Part shown: positions 10,975 to 23,009 of the stretch, piece after piece | Numbering within the stretch: position 1 is the first letter of the stretch | Layout of the letters: each line of letters opens with the position of its first letter | Source: Spiroplasma_E ixodetis_B | Lineage (GTDB): Bacteria > Bacillota_I > Bacilli_A > Mycoplasmatales > VBWQ01 | Reading direction: 5' to 3' | Assembly: GCF_040369795.1 (NCBI RefSeq) | Contig: NZ_AP028955.1 | Coordinates: 496,001-560,000 of the forward strand | Length of the DNA stretch: 64,000 nucleotides | The notes under the pieces: generated by a model | Told to the model about the DNA's origin: nothing | Database searches by the model: none | What the model saw: only the letters and a program-made list of their open reading frames with translations | Translations under genes and position numbers: made by a program

Positions 10975-12072
10975 ATGTTAACTGCTGGTATCGTCGGTTT
11001 ACCTAATGTAGGTAAATCAACATTATTTAAAGCCATAACCAATTCACAAGTATTAATTGAAAATTATCCTTTCGCTACTATAAAACCAAATATTGGTAGC
11101 GTTCCAGTCAATGATTCAAGAATTTTAAATTTAATAAAAATTTTTAATCCACAAAAAGTTGTACCAACAATTTTAGAATTACATGATATTGCTGGACTTG
11201 TCAAAGGCGCTAGTAAAGGCGAAGGATTAGGTAATCAATTTCTTGCCAATATTAGAACGGTTGATGCAATATGCGAAGTTATTCGTTGTTTTGATGATAT
11301 TAATGTTACTCATGTTGAAAATAAAATTGATCCAATTAATGATTTTGAAATTATTGAATTGGAATTAATGTTAGCTGATCAAGAAGTAATAAGTAAACGA
11401 AAAGAAAAAGTTCGTAAAAAATCGCAAATAACTAGAGATAAACAAGGTATTGCTGAGGTAGCTTTATTAGAAAAAATTAATAATGAATTAAACAATGGTA
11501 TTGCTATTCGCAATCAAAAGTTAAGTTCAGAAGAATTACTGATGATTAAACCTTATAATTTTTTAACTGCTAAACCAATAATTGTTATTGCTAATATTAA
11601 TGAAAAAGATTTAATAACTAAAACCAATAAATATGTTGAACAATTACAACAATATATGAGCAAAAAAAATATTACTGTAATTGTTGTTTGCGCTAAGACA
11701 GAATGTGAACTTTCTGAATTAGAAGCAGAAGAAAAAAAAGAAATATTTAAAGAGTTAAATATTTTTGAATCTGGAATTGATCAAATTGTATTAGCAACTT
11801 ATAAACTATTAAATTTAGGTACTTATTTTACTGTCGGACGCAAAGAAGTTCATACTTGAACTTTTATTAAAGGAATGAAAGCACCAGAGTGTGCTGCTAT
11901 CATTCATACAGATTTCATGAAAGGTTTTATTAGACTTAAAGTTTATAATTATCAAGATATAGAATTATTGGGTAGTGAAAAAAATGTTCAGGAAAAGGGA
12001 AAAATGAGAGTTGAAGGTAAAAATTATATAGTTGAAGATGGTGATATTTGTCATTTTCTTTTTAATGTTTAG
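10975..12072 (+). CDS. ychF: Redox-regulated ATPase/GTPase YchF (Obg family)
   Basis: YchF is a universally conserved OLA1-type P-loop ATPase that associates with ribosomes. At 365 residues it matches the usual length. The P-loop GLPNVGKST is at residues 8-16, the switch II region DIAGLVKGASKGEG near 65, and a C-terminal TGS domain starts around residue 280. One TGA at 11857 encodes Trp in the conserved VHTWTF. AGGTG lies 8 bases before the ATG. It is the first gene of the intact housekeeping block after the IS nest. Confidence 0.95.
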
Positions 12073-12157
12073 TTTTAAGATAATATTAATTATAAAAAAG
12101 TTATAGTTTTGCTATAATTAATTTGAAAATATACTAGCAAGAAAGGAAAAAAATATT

Positions 12158-12661
12158 ATGTTAAAAAGTAATTTACAAAATCCTGATTCTGACATTCAAG
12201 AAAACAATTATGTTACAAATAAAAAAACTAAAAAGTTTGATGTTCTTAATAAAATAAAAGTTTCAAGAGGTTTACTTTTTTGATCACCAATTGTACAAAT
12301 TATTGGTAGTATTGCTTTTTTAATACTATTAATAGTTAATGCATTTGTTGAGCAAAAAATGGGGTTTGAATTTAGTAAACTACAATTAGCTTTATCATTA
12401 TCATATGTTGGAATTGCAATTTTAGTCAGTATTATTTGTTTTATGATACCAGCAAAGAAACTTAAAAAGAAATCTTCATTTAGAATTACTACTATTTCAA
12501 CATTAATATTATCAACATTAATATTAAGCGGTAGTCTAGTTTTTTGATCAATACCAGTATTATTATTTTTTTCATTAATATCATTAATTGTATGAATATG
12601 TGAAGTAGTAGCAGCGATTATTTTAATTTTAGTAGTTGAAGAATTTCCTAATGAAAAATAA
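12158..12661 (+). CDS. Four-helix membrane protein, unknown
   Basis: This is a 167-residue protein with about 45 polar, Lys-rich N-terminal residues and then four hydrophobic segments (near 48-68, 80-102, 112-130 and 132-163). Three TGA codons encode Trp. AAAGGAAAAAAA precedes the ATG. It overlaps the leader of the next gene, whose AGGTGA site starts at its stop. I do not recognise the family. It is the first of three adjacent genes with the same four-helix layout and probably shares their transcript, with TATAAT at 12114-12119 as a possible -10. Confidence 0.8.
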
Positions 12662-12675
12662 AGTAGGTGAAAATA

Positions 12676-13272
12676 ATGAAAATTAAAGATTTAGATAATA
12701 TTAAAAACAAAGAAACATGTTTTATTCCATATGAACAAAAGACTAAAAATGCATATTTTGTTTATTTGACAATATCAATAGTTCTTTTTTTATCAGTTTT
12801 TATTTTTTCATTATTTGCTGCTATTAATTTATCAAAATATAAATTATATAATGTAAAACTTACTGATTTTAATTATCCTATTTTGAATTTATTTTATGCA
12901 CCAATTGTTTGTTTAATTGCAATTACTGTAAGTATGATTTTATTAATATTTGCTCCTAGAGTAAGTATTGTCTCTTCAAAGTATAGCAGTAGAATGTTTT
13001 ATACTGCTTTTTGATTATTAATTCTTAGTGTAATGTTAAGTTCAGAAACACAATTAACTTATATTTCACAATCTGGAATATTATATAATGAAAATTATCA
13101 TTGAATTAATCCAATTATTGCAAGAATATTTATTATTTTTAGTCTTTTTTTAATTTTGATTACACAACTATTTTTTTGAATTATGCGTAGAAAGTTTACA
13201 TTTATGAACTCAGATTATGAAATTTATACTACTAGAAGTATGGAAAAAAAACAAAGACGAATTAGAAAATAA
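12676..13272 (+). CDS. Four-helix membrane protein, unknown (paralogue of next gene)
   Basis: The product has 198 residues with helices near 29-51, 73-98, 110-125 and 150-172 and a long loop between helices 3 and 4. ATG 12676 is preferred over GTG 12667 because AGGTGA is 7 bases upstream. The second helix (YAPIVCLI...APRVS) resembles the matching helix of the next protein (YLPVIGLI...TARVF), so the two look paralogous. The frame ends at TAA 13270, but an A8 run at 13244-13251 separates it from a second open frame that continues to 13339, right at the next ribosome binding site. Confidence 0.8.
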
Positions 13273-13351
13273 TACCAATTTTAAAAAAATTAAAAAACAA
13301 GAAAAGGGATTTAGTAAAAAAACTTTGAATATTAAATAAGGGGGCAGATTT

Positions 13352-14155
13352 ATGAGAATTCGTAATTGGTCGTTTATTAGTTTTTATTTATTATTAATCA
13401 CATTTATTATTTATGAATTATTTTTTTTAATTGCTTTGTCAAAAAATACAGTTTTAAAAGATTTATATTATTATGGTTTTGAAATTGCAGAACCTTCACC
13501 AAGTTTTAATCCTTCAAGTTATACTGCAGTTTATTATTTACCAGTAATAGGTTTGATTGTAAGTAGTTTTGGGTTGATAAGTTGTATTTTTACGGCAAGA
13601 GTTTTTCTTGAAAAATCTCCTCGTTTTAAATTTGTATTTTTAGTTGTAAACTTTATAATTTTTGTTGTTGGATTTTTAATAAGTTTTTCTGGCCAATTGC
13701 TTTATTGTGAATGAAGTAATGATAGTGCACAAATAATACCTAATAGGGGTGGAACAATTGAAACACCAAGTTTTTATTATCGAAATTGATTTTCTTCAAC
13801 AATTGTTTGATCAATTTTTGGTTTTTATTTTGCATTACTTGTTGCAGCAGTTATTTTATTACTTAAATTAAATTTAATTAATGTTCAAACATATCACTTT
13901 TATCGTCAACGTATTGAACAAGCAATTGAATTTGAACCAGAATTAAAACAACCATTACCAAGTTCTAATGAATTTGATCCAAATGATACACAGACTATTA
14001 CAATTTTTCTTGATGAAGAAGTAAATGAAAAATTACAATCTAAAACTAATCGTAAAAAAATAATAAAGTCCTCTAAAAATAATAAAAAAAAATTAAATTC
14101 TAAAAAAAAGACTAATAAAGTAGAAAAAAAAGTTAGTAAGATTAAAAAATCTTAA
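13352..14155 (+). CDS. Four-helix membrane protein with Lys-rich tail, unknown
   Basis: This 267-residue protein has four hydrophobic helices near 8-28, 61-86, 92-113 and 150-175. A long polar C-terminal tail follows, ending in a run of lysines. AAGGGGG precedes ATG 13352. It lies 22 bp upstream of gltX and is probably cotranscribed with it. The tail is likely cytoplasmic and could bind nucleic acid or acidic partners, but that is only an inference from charge. Family unknown. Confidence 0.8.
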
Positions 14156-14177
14156 ATTTAATAAAGATGGTGAAAAT

Positions 14178-15623
14178 ATGAAAATTCGTGTACGATATGC
14201 ACCTAGTCCTACTGGTTATTTACATATTGGTGGCGCTAGAACAGCATTATTTAATTATTTATTTGCAAAAAATAACAAAGGAGATTTTATAGTCAGAATT
14301 GAAGATACTGATTTAGAACGTAATATTGAAGATGGAATTAGTTCGCAATTAGATAATTTACGTTGAATGGGAATAATTCCTGATGAAACTATTGATTTAC
14401 CAGGTAAATACGGTCCTTATAAACAAACTGAACGTTTAAATATATATATTCAACATGCATTAATAATAATAAAAGAAAAAAAAGCATATTATTGTTTTTG
14501 TACACCTCAATATCTAGAAGAAATGCGTAAGAAACAAGCAGATAAAAATATTTTAGCTTTCCAGTATGATGGAACATGTTCAAAATTAGAGCAGTCTGTA
14601 ATTGAAGAAAATTTACAAAATAAAATTTCATATGCTATTAGAGTTAAAATTCCCACTAATAAAAGTTATAAAATTAAAGATTTAGTTCGTGGTAATGTTG
14701 AATTTAATTCAGTAGACTTAGGAGATTACATTATTATTAAATCAAATGGAGTGGCCACTTATAATTTCGCTGTTGTTATTGATGATCATTTAATGGAAAT
14801 AAGTCATGTTTTTCGTGGTGAAGAACATTTGTCAAATACACCAAAACAATTAGTTATTTATGAGTATTTTAATTGGAAAATGCCAATTTTTGCCCACTTA
14901 ACATTAATTGTTAATAATAAACGTAAAAAATTATCAAAACGTGATGGTAACATTATCCAATTTATTCATCAATATCGTAAAGAAGGATATTTACCAGAAG
15001 CAATTTTTAATTTTATTGCTTTATTAGGATGAAGTTCGCACGAAGAAAAAGAAATTTATACTAAAGAACAATTAATTAAATTATTTGCCCCAAAATATTT
15101 AAGTAAAGCACCAAGCATGTTTGATCCAGAAAAATTAGTGTGAATGAATAATTATTATATTAAAAGATTAAATGTTGAACAATACTTAACTTTAGTAACG
15201 CCTTTTATTAAAGAAAAATATAATTGAAATAGCAAAACTATTGAATGATGAAAAGAAGTATTATTAATTTATCAATCACAGTTAGAATATGGTAGTCAAA
15301 TTAATGAATTGGTAAGTTTATTTTTTAAAAATAATTTTAAGGTAGATATAGAAGCAAAGACTTTTTTGAATGATAATGAATGTAACTTAGTTTGTACAAC
15401 ATTTATTAAAAAGATTATTGATTGTAAAAATTGAACTAGCGATAATATTAAAAACATTATTACTGAAGTTAAAAAAGAAACTAATGTTAACGGCAAATTA
15501 TTATTTATGCCAATTAGAATTATTACGACAGGACAAATGCATGGACCTGATTTAGTTAGCAGCATTAAACTATTAGGTTATGATACCATTATTAATAATG
15601 TGAAATTAAATTTTAAATATTAA
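14178..15623 (+). CDS. gltX: Glutamyl-tRNA synthetase
   Basis: GluRS is a class I synthetase charging tRNA(Glu); in bacteria lacking GlnRS it also mischarges tRNA(Gln) for GatCAB. The 481-residue frame begins with the Rossmann motif YAPSPTGYLHIGG (HIGH equivalent at 15-18) and carries KLSKR near residue 252. A helical anticodon-binding domain follows, ending in the conserved GPDLVSSIKLLG. Several TGA codons encode Trp. GGTGA lies 8 bases before ATG 14178. Confidence 0.96.
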
Positions 15624-15812
15624 AAAAAATAATTATTATTACTTATATAGAAAATATAATATTTACTTTTGTTATAAATAAAAATTATAAAATTGCTCTT
15701 TTTACTCAAAATAATTATTAAAATATAAGAAAAAGTTTATATTATGTTACTATTAAAATAAAAAATTAATAATACCTAAAATTTATAAGATATTAATGAG
15801 AGGTTAAAATTT

Positions 15813-17006
15813 ATGTCAAGCAATAATTATAAAGTAACTTTTATTCGTGACGCTATACACAAAAATATTAATATCAGCGAACCCGTTATTCAGGCGTTAA
15901 TATCTTGTAAAGAATTTCAAAGATTAAGATGAATTAATCAACTTGGTGGTGTGCAAATTGCTTTTCCTAATGCAACTCATACTAGATATGTTCATAGTAT
16001 CGGTGTTTATAATATATTAAATCGTGTTCTTAGTGAAGTTGAAGGTTCTTCTTTATTAACTAAAGAGGAAAAAATAAACATTAAAATTGCTGGTTTATTA
16101 CATGATTTAGGACACGGTCCTTTTTCACACACTTTTGAAAAAGTCATAAACCTTAATGTTAATAAAAAAGAAAATTTTACTCATGAAGATTATACTTGTG
16201 CTATTATTAATGATAATAGTACTGAAATTAACATGATTTTAAAACAATTTAATATTAATATTAATGATATTATTGGTATCATTAAGAAGGATTATAAAAA
16301 TTATCCTAAATATCAAATTCAATTGGTATCATCGCAATTAGATTGTGATCGTATTGATTATTTAATGCGTGATGGATATTTTACAGGAGTTGGTTATGGA
16401 AGTATTGATATTGATTGAATTATTACAAATATGATAATTGATATTAAAGAGGGTTTAGTTTTTTCATACAAAGCAATTTCTGCTATTGAAAATTATTTAA
16501 TCACAAGGTTCCATATGTATTCTCAAGTTTATTATCATAAAAGTGGAATTCTTTTTGATCTTAATTTACAAAAATTATTTTCAAGAATAACTGAATTATA
16601 TTTTAATAAAACTTATTCATTTAAAGTCAATATTCATGATTTTATTGCTATTTTTGAGGGAAAAAGGGTTGAAATACAAAGATATTTAAATTGAACAGAT
16701 GCTACTTTAATTAAATTAATGCAAGATATTATTAATTTTGAAAAAGATAATGAGTTAGTAAAAATATCAAAAGTAATTTTATTTTGTTTTAACTGAGAAA
16801 ATGAATTGTTATTATTAACAAGTCAAAATAACAATAATGTTATTGGTGTTAAACAAGATTTAAAAAATGTACTTTATTATTTTAAAAAAGATCCAATTAT
16901 TATTAAAACAAAAAACGAAGAGTATATTACTTTAGAAAAAATCTCACAAATTTTGCAAGATCCAATTAAAGCACCAAATACAATTTATTTTTTAAAAAAG
17001 AAATAG
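15813..17006 (+). CDS. HD-domain phosphohydrolase (dNTPase-like)
   Basis: This 397-residue protein has the metal-binding HD pattern: FPNATHTRYVHSIGV (first His region), LLHDLGHGPFSHTFE (HD) and DCDRIDYLMRD (last Asp). That arrangement matches the SAMHD1/YwfO class of dNTP triphosphohydrolases, which lower dNTP pools. GAGAGG precedes ATG 15813. It is followed after 31 bp by an unknown protein, probably in the same operon. The substrate cannot be told from sequence. Confidence 0.85.
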
Positions 17007-17037
17007 CAATTTAAAAGTGTTATAAAATGAGGTAATT

Positions 17038-18129
17038 ATGAAAATTTTAAAATCAATTAATAAAGTTTTTGAGTATCCAAATATTTTAGATTTAACGCCA
17101 GGAGATTTTTACTTAAATTCACATGAGTATCACTTAGCAACGCAAGAAGTAATAGTGATATTGGGTGTATTAATTAATAAAGAAAAAATTGAAAATGCTA
17201 TTAAAACTTTAAATTTTACTTGAATAAATTTTAAAGAAAAAGTAATAGTTTATTTTTCTATTTTTGCCTACCTTATAATAGGTAATGAATATAATGATTT
17301 AAAATCAGTTAAAATAAATCAAATTAAATTTAAAGATAATACGTTAAAAATTAAATTTAAAGAAACATTACTTACAATGATTAATAAGTTTCCAAGAACT
17401 TTGCATTTAACTAATGTTTTGGGTAATGATAATGATCGCGCTAATATGTATGCAGTTAACGCTATTTTAAATATTAAAAAAGGGATTGGATATGATAATT
17501 TTAATATTACTCTTTTTTCAGTATATCAATCGTTAGAATTAAAACTAAAGCATTGTTTAAGAAAATATATTCAAGTTGAACCTTCAGCTAGTAAGAAAAA
17601 ATTTAATTTTCATAATTTAATACGATTGATTAAATTAATTAGTACTACAAGAGTTGAAAGTGAGGAAATGAGTAAAATATTATTAAATTTAAGAGAACGT
17701 TTGCGCTATTTTGAACAAATTAATCCTGGTGGTCAAGCAGCAAGATATGAAGCTGAGATAAATCATAATTATTTTCATAATTTAAATTCGTATATAATTA
17801 ATGAACAAGAATTACTAAGTAATTTTGTCAAGGCTTTAAGTTTATTACAAGAATTATATTTAAAATTAATAGAATTATATAAAGATGATAATACTAAAGT
17901 TAAAATTCAAAAAAAAATTGATTTAGAATTAGTTAAAGTTTCAGGAATTAAGATCGAAGATGATCCAAAAAAAATTAATGATAAATTAAGAAATGTACTG
18001 GATAATCAAATTTTTGGTAACTATCAAGAATTAATTGATTTAAATTACAATGATGTTTCTATTTTGGAATTTTTAATCAGAATTGGATTTATACAGTATG
18101 TTAATGATACAATTGAGCAACTTTTATAA
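17038..18129 (+). CDS. Unknown protein with possible HEPN-like helices
   Basis: The 363-residue protein is soluble and mostly helical. Its middle (about 155-245) holds the pattern SLELKLKHCLRKY, FNFHNLIRLIKLI and RLRYFEQINPGGQAARYE, which resembles the EL-K / HDL-L / LRYP-RY pattern of HEPN nucleotide-handling or RNase folds. I do not see a clear RxxxxH active site. Its place 31 bp after an HD-domain phosphohydrolase suggests a shared function. Assignment is by eye only. Confidence 0.55.
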
Positions 18130-18212
18130 AAAAGTATTTATTTTTATTTTTTTATATGATATAAATTAAATTTATGAGTATAATATTTTAGAAATTGAAA
18201 GGGGTCTGAACT

Positions 18213-19853
18213 GTGGACAGTTATGTTATTAATGAACTCACTACTATTATTCTTGATGCAGTAGCATTTGCAAATTATGAAATAGAATTGAATCAAGTTG
18301 TTATTGAAATTAATAAAAATAATGACTTAGGTGATTATTATACATCAATAGCAATGATATTAGCAAAAAAATATAAACAAAAACCATTAGACATTGCTGA
18401 AATTATAGTTAAAAATATTCATCAGAAACACCCATTAATTAAAAAAATTGATTATATTACTCCTGGTTTTATTAATATTAATATTAATTTTGAAGTATTT
18501 AGTTTGTTATTAATGAAAATTATTAATGAGAAATCATTATATGGTCAATCTAATAAAAAAAATATTACTTATAATATTGAATTTATTAGCGCTAATCCAA
18601 CCGGACTTTTACATTTAGGACATGCAAGAAATGCGGCTATTGGTGATAGTTTAGCTAATATATTAGAACATAGAGGATATAATATAGTTAGAGAATACTA
18701 TATTAATGATGCTGGTAATCAAATTAATGTTTTGGCCAATTCAATTTTCATAAATTATCAAAATCTTTGTGGCAATGCTGTTGAATTACCAAAAAAAAGT
18801 TATCGTGGTTCTGAAATTTTAACTGCTGCACAATCATTTTTGAAATTAAATGGTAATAAATTTGCAAATAAGCCTTTTGATGAAACCTCTTCTTTAATTT
18901 TTAAAGAATTTGGTATTAATTATATGCTTTCAGAAATTAAAAAAGATTTAAAAAAATTTAAAGTTAAAATTAATATTTGATTTTCTGAATCATTTTTATA
19001 TAAAGAAAATATTATTTCTAATTTAATCAAACAATTTGAAATGCAAGGCAATACTTATCAACTTGATGGTGCTATTTTTTTAAAAACTACTTTATTTGAA
19101 GATGATAAAGATCGTGTAATTGTTAAGAAAGACAAAACTTATACATATATGCTTCCTGACTTGGCTTATCATTATATTAAATTTCAACGTAGTGATGTGT
19201 TAATTAATATTTGAGGAGCAGATCATTATGGCTATATTCCGCGAATTAAAGCAGGATTATATATCATTAATAATGATGCCACTAAACTTGATATTTTATG
19301 TATGCAAATGGTAAAGGTTATTGATAATGGCAAAGAACAAAAAATGTCAAAAAGAGCAGGAACATCAATAACTTTAAGACATATGATAGATTTAATCGGA
19401 AAGGATGCTTTACGTTATTTTTTAGTATCAAGGTCAGTTGAATCACATCTTGATATTGATTTAGCACTTGCTAAACAACAATCTAACGAAAATCCTGTTT
19501 ATTATGCTCAATATGTTCATGCACGTATAAATCAAATTATAGAGAATTATCCAAAATTTGAAATTGCAAATAGTATTAATTTATTAACGGAACAAAAGGA
19601 AAAAGAATTATTGATTACATTAGATGAATATATAATTATTTTGCAAAAAATTGAAAAACAGCATCAACCTCATTTACTTACAAATTATATTCAGAAATTA
19701 GCTAAGTTATTTCATTCTTATTATAATAAACATAAAGTTATTAGTGAAGATCAACAATTAACAATTCAACGATTAACATTAGTTTTAGCAATAAAACAAA
19801 TAATGGCCAATGCTTTAAATTTAATTGGTGTGGATGCGCCTAAAAAGATGTAA
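18213..19853 (+). CDS. argS: Arginyl-tRNA synthetase
   Basis: ArgRS is a class I synthetase. The 546-residue frame has the HIGH motif in SANPTGLLHLGHARNA near residue 135, KMSKR near 377, and the DALRYFLVSRS and C-terminal DALR anticodon-binding segments. GTG 18213 is the only start that fits: GAAAGGGG lies 9 bases upstream and the next in-frame ATG would remove the N-terminal domain. Several TGA codons encode Trp. Confidence 0.95.
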
Positions 19854-19904
19854 AAAATATATTTTTTATTATTTATAATATACAATTTAGAAGGTGATTA
19901 AGAA

Positions 19905-20312
19905 ATGCAAAACAAACAAACATTAGCAGAAGTAGCATATAGTTTTTTATGCAAAAATAAAAAAAGCAGTTTTAATGAAATTTGAACACATGTTAAAAAA
20001 CAATGTAATATTTCTAAAGAAGATGAAGAAAAAATTGCTGGTGAACTTTATACTGAAATTATTTTAAATACCAATTTTTTCTTAAAAAATGATAAACTTT
20101 GATATCCACGTAATGAAGTCTCATTAGAGGAAATTAAAGAACATATGACAAGAGTAGAAATTCCAATTAATACAAAAGACGAAATTGATAGTACTGAAAA
20201 AGTTACAGATAATGATGAAACTATAGATTTAAGTGAAGACGTAGAAGATGAAGATGATGATTTAGATACCATTAGTATTAAACCATTAGAAGATAGTTAT
20301 GATGATGAATAA
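19905..20312 (+). CDS. rpoE: DNA-directed RNA polymerase delta subunit
   Basis: The N-terminal 75 residues form the HARE-type winged helix of RpoE (delta), with FNEIWTHVKKQ and FFLKNDKLWYPR visible. The last 60 residues are strongly acidic (EDVEDEDDD), the hallmark of delta, which displaces nucleic acid from RNA polymerase. At 135 residues it is a typical mollicute length. GAAGGTGATT precedes ATG 19905. Upstream of pyrG, as in many Firmicutes. Confidence 0.88.
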
Positions 20313-20348
20313 TAATGATATTATTAATTAATATTTAGGAGAAAACTA

Positions 20349-21953
20349 ATGAATTCAAAGTATATATTTATTACTGGTGGTGTTGTATCATCTTTAGGTA
20401 AAGGAATTACAGCAGCATCGCTTGGGCGTATATTAAAGCAAAAAAATATTAAGATTTTTATGCAAAAATTTGACCCTTATATTAATGTTGACCCAGGTAC
20501 TATGAGTCCTTATCAACACGGTGAAGTATATGTAACTAGTGATGGTGCTGAAACTGATTTAGATTTAGGTCATTATGAACGTTTTATTGATGAAAATCTG
20601 ACTAGAGATTCCAATATTACTGCCGGAAAAGTATACCAAACTGTTTTAAAAAAGGAACGTGATGGTTTTTACGAAGGGAAAACTGTACAAGTTGTACCTC
20701 ATGTTACTGATGAAATTAAAAAACATATTTTTAATTCCGCAATTAATAGTAAGGCTGATGTTATTATTACCGAAATTGGTGGAACAGTTGGTGATATTGA
20801 ATCATTAGCTTTTATTGAAGCCATTAGACAAGTTAAAAACGAAAAAGGTCATGAAAATGTTATTGTTATTCACACTACATTAATTCCTTATTTACATTCG
20901 GTTGGTGAATTTAAAACGAAACCCAGTCAACATTCAGTAAAAGAAATATTATCATTAGGTATTCAACCTGATATTTTGGTTTGTCGTAGTGAAACTATGC
21001 CACCTGAACATATTTTTGATAAATTATCTTTATTTTGTAATATTAAACGCAGTCATGTTTTAGCAATTCCTGATTGTGATAATATTTATAAAGTGCCATT
21101 ATCTTTAGAACAACAAAAAATTGATGAAGTAGTTTCAGAATTATTAAAGTTAAATAAAACTAAACCAGATATGTCAGAATGACATGCAATTTTTAAAAAG
21201 TTAGATAATATTAATCAAGAAGTTACTGTTGGTATTGTGGCAAAGTATTCGAATTTAAGTGATGCTTACTTATCAGTAATTGAATCATTGAAAATTGCAG
21301 GTTATAGTCTTAATACTAAAGTTAATTATAAAATTATTAACGCCGAAAGTTTAGATAGTAAAAACATTAATTTTATGCTTTCTCCTTTCCGAGCAATAAT
21401 TGTTCCTGGTGGCTTTGGTAATCGTGGTGTTGAAGGCAAAATCAATGCAATTAATTATACTCGAGTTAATAAAGTTCCTTTCTTGGGATTATGTTTAGGT
21501 ATGCAGTTAGCTTGTATTGAATATGCTCGTAATGTATGTAATTTACAAGATGCTAACTCTACTGAATTTAATGAAAAAACTAAAAATCCTATTTTTGATT
21601 TATTACGTGGTAAAAATAAAAATGATCAAATTGGGGGAACTTTAAGATTGGGTAATTATCCAACCACTTTAATTAATGATTCATTAGCAAAATCTCTTTA
21701 TAAACAAACTATTATTATTGAACGTCATCGTCATCGTTATGAATTTAATAATAGTTATAAAACATTACTTGCAAAAAATGGATTAATTTTTAGTGGTATA
21801 TATAATAAAGAAGATTTGGTAGAAGTGATTGAGTTGCCAAAAGAAGTACATCCATTCTTTATTGCAAGTCAGTTTCATCCTGAGTTCACATCAAGAATTA
21901 ATAAACCAAATCCTTTATTTTTAGGATTAATTAAAAGTATTATTAAAAAATAA
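20349..21953 (+). CDS. pyrG: CTP synthase
   Basis: PyrG converts UTP to CTP using ATP and glutamine. The 534-residue product has the amidoligase start ITGGVVSSLGKGI, the QVVPHVTDEI segment, and a class I glutamine amidotransferase domain with the nucleophile in GLCLGMQLA near residue 380 and the FHPEF His/Glu near 509. A TGA at 21180 encodes Trp. It follows rpoE by 36 bp with AGGAGA before the ATG. Confidence 0.96.
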
Positions 21954-22090
21954 TGATAAAGTAAGAAAATTTAATTTTAAAATTGTTATAATTGTTATGA
22001 ATTGTATATTCTCAAAATATATATGCAACTAGATTTTTTATGAAAATATATAATATAAGGTTATAATATTTTAAGAAAGAAGGAAAAGAA

Positions 22091-22960
22091 ATGAATAAAT
22101 TTGTTAGTGCAAAAAATATGATTGATAAAGCAAAAGCAGGTAAATATGCTGTTGCTCACTTTAATATTAATAATTTAGAATGAACAAGATCTATTCTTGA
22201 AGTTGCACAAGAAACTAAATCATCTGTTATTTTAGGTGTTTCAGAAGGTGCTATTAAATACATGGGTGGATTTAACACAGTTGTTAGTATGACTTTAGCG
22301 TTATTGAATGATTTAAATATTACTATTCCAGTGGCATTACATTTAGATCATGGTCAATCAGTAGATTCTTGTAAGAAAGCATTAGATGCTGGTTTTAGTT
22401 CAGTTATGTTTGATGGTTCTCATTTAGATTTTAATGAAAATATAAAAGGCACCAAAGAAGTAGTTACTTATGCTAAGAAAAAAAATGCATCTGTTGAAGC
22501 AGAAGCAGGTACTATCGGTGGTGAAGAAGACGGAGTTATTGGTAGTGGTGAGATTGCTAGTGAGGAAGATTGTAAATCATTAGCAGCTTTAGGAATTGAC
22601 TTTTTAGCAGCCGGAATAAATAATATTCATGGAAAGTATCCTAAAAATTGAGATGGTTTAAATTTTGATGTGTTAAAAAATTTATCAGTAGCTTCAAATA
22701 AGCCAATGGTATTACATGGTGGTTCTGGAATTCCAAAAGATCAGGTTAAAAAAGCTATTAATTTAGGAATTAGTAAAATTAATGTTAATACTGAATTACA
22801 AGAAGTATTCGCCGCAGTTATTGAAAAATATGTTACGGAAGGAAAACTTAATGAATATAAAGGGTTTGATCCTAGAAAAATTTTTAAGCCAGGAATGGAA
22901 GCAATTAAACTTAAAGCTAAAGAATTATTAACAGAATTTGGTTCATTAGGAAAATCTTAA
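22091..22960 (+). CDS. fba: Fructose-bisphosphate aldolase, class II
   Basis: Class II zinc aldolase splits fructose 1,6-bisphosphate in glycolysis. It has 289 residues. Zinc and catalytic motifs are visible: LHLDHGQS (residues about 83-90), EAEAGTIGGEEDG, AGINNIHGKYP and LHGGSGIP, with GISKINVNTE binding phosphate. AGAAGGAAA precedes ATG 22091; TATAAT at 22049-22054 or 22062-22067 may be the -10. A strong hairpin begins within its last codons. Confidence 0.95.
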
Positions 22961-23009
22961 AAAAATGGTCATATTATTACTAGTATGACCATTTTTTTAA
23001 GATTTTCCT
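22948..23009. terminator. Bidirectional intrinsic terminator after fba
   Basis: A perfect 26-bp stem joins 22948-22973 to 22984-23009 with a 10-base loop. Its core AAAAAATGGTCATA / TATGACCATTTTTT gives U-runs on both strands. The outer part of the stem includes the last four fba codons and its stop. It separates fba from the convergent PPC pseudogene, whose stop is at 23014. Confidence 0.85.

Noticed and set aside
20048..20272. Serine-rich minus-strand frame
   Set aside because: It is the complement of the acidic tail of RpoE; Asp/Glu codons read as Ser/Ile on the other strand.
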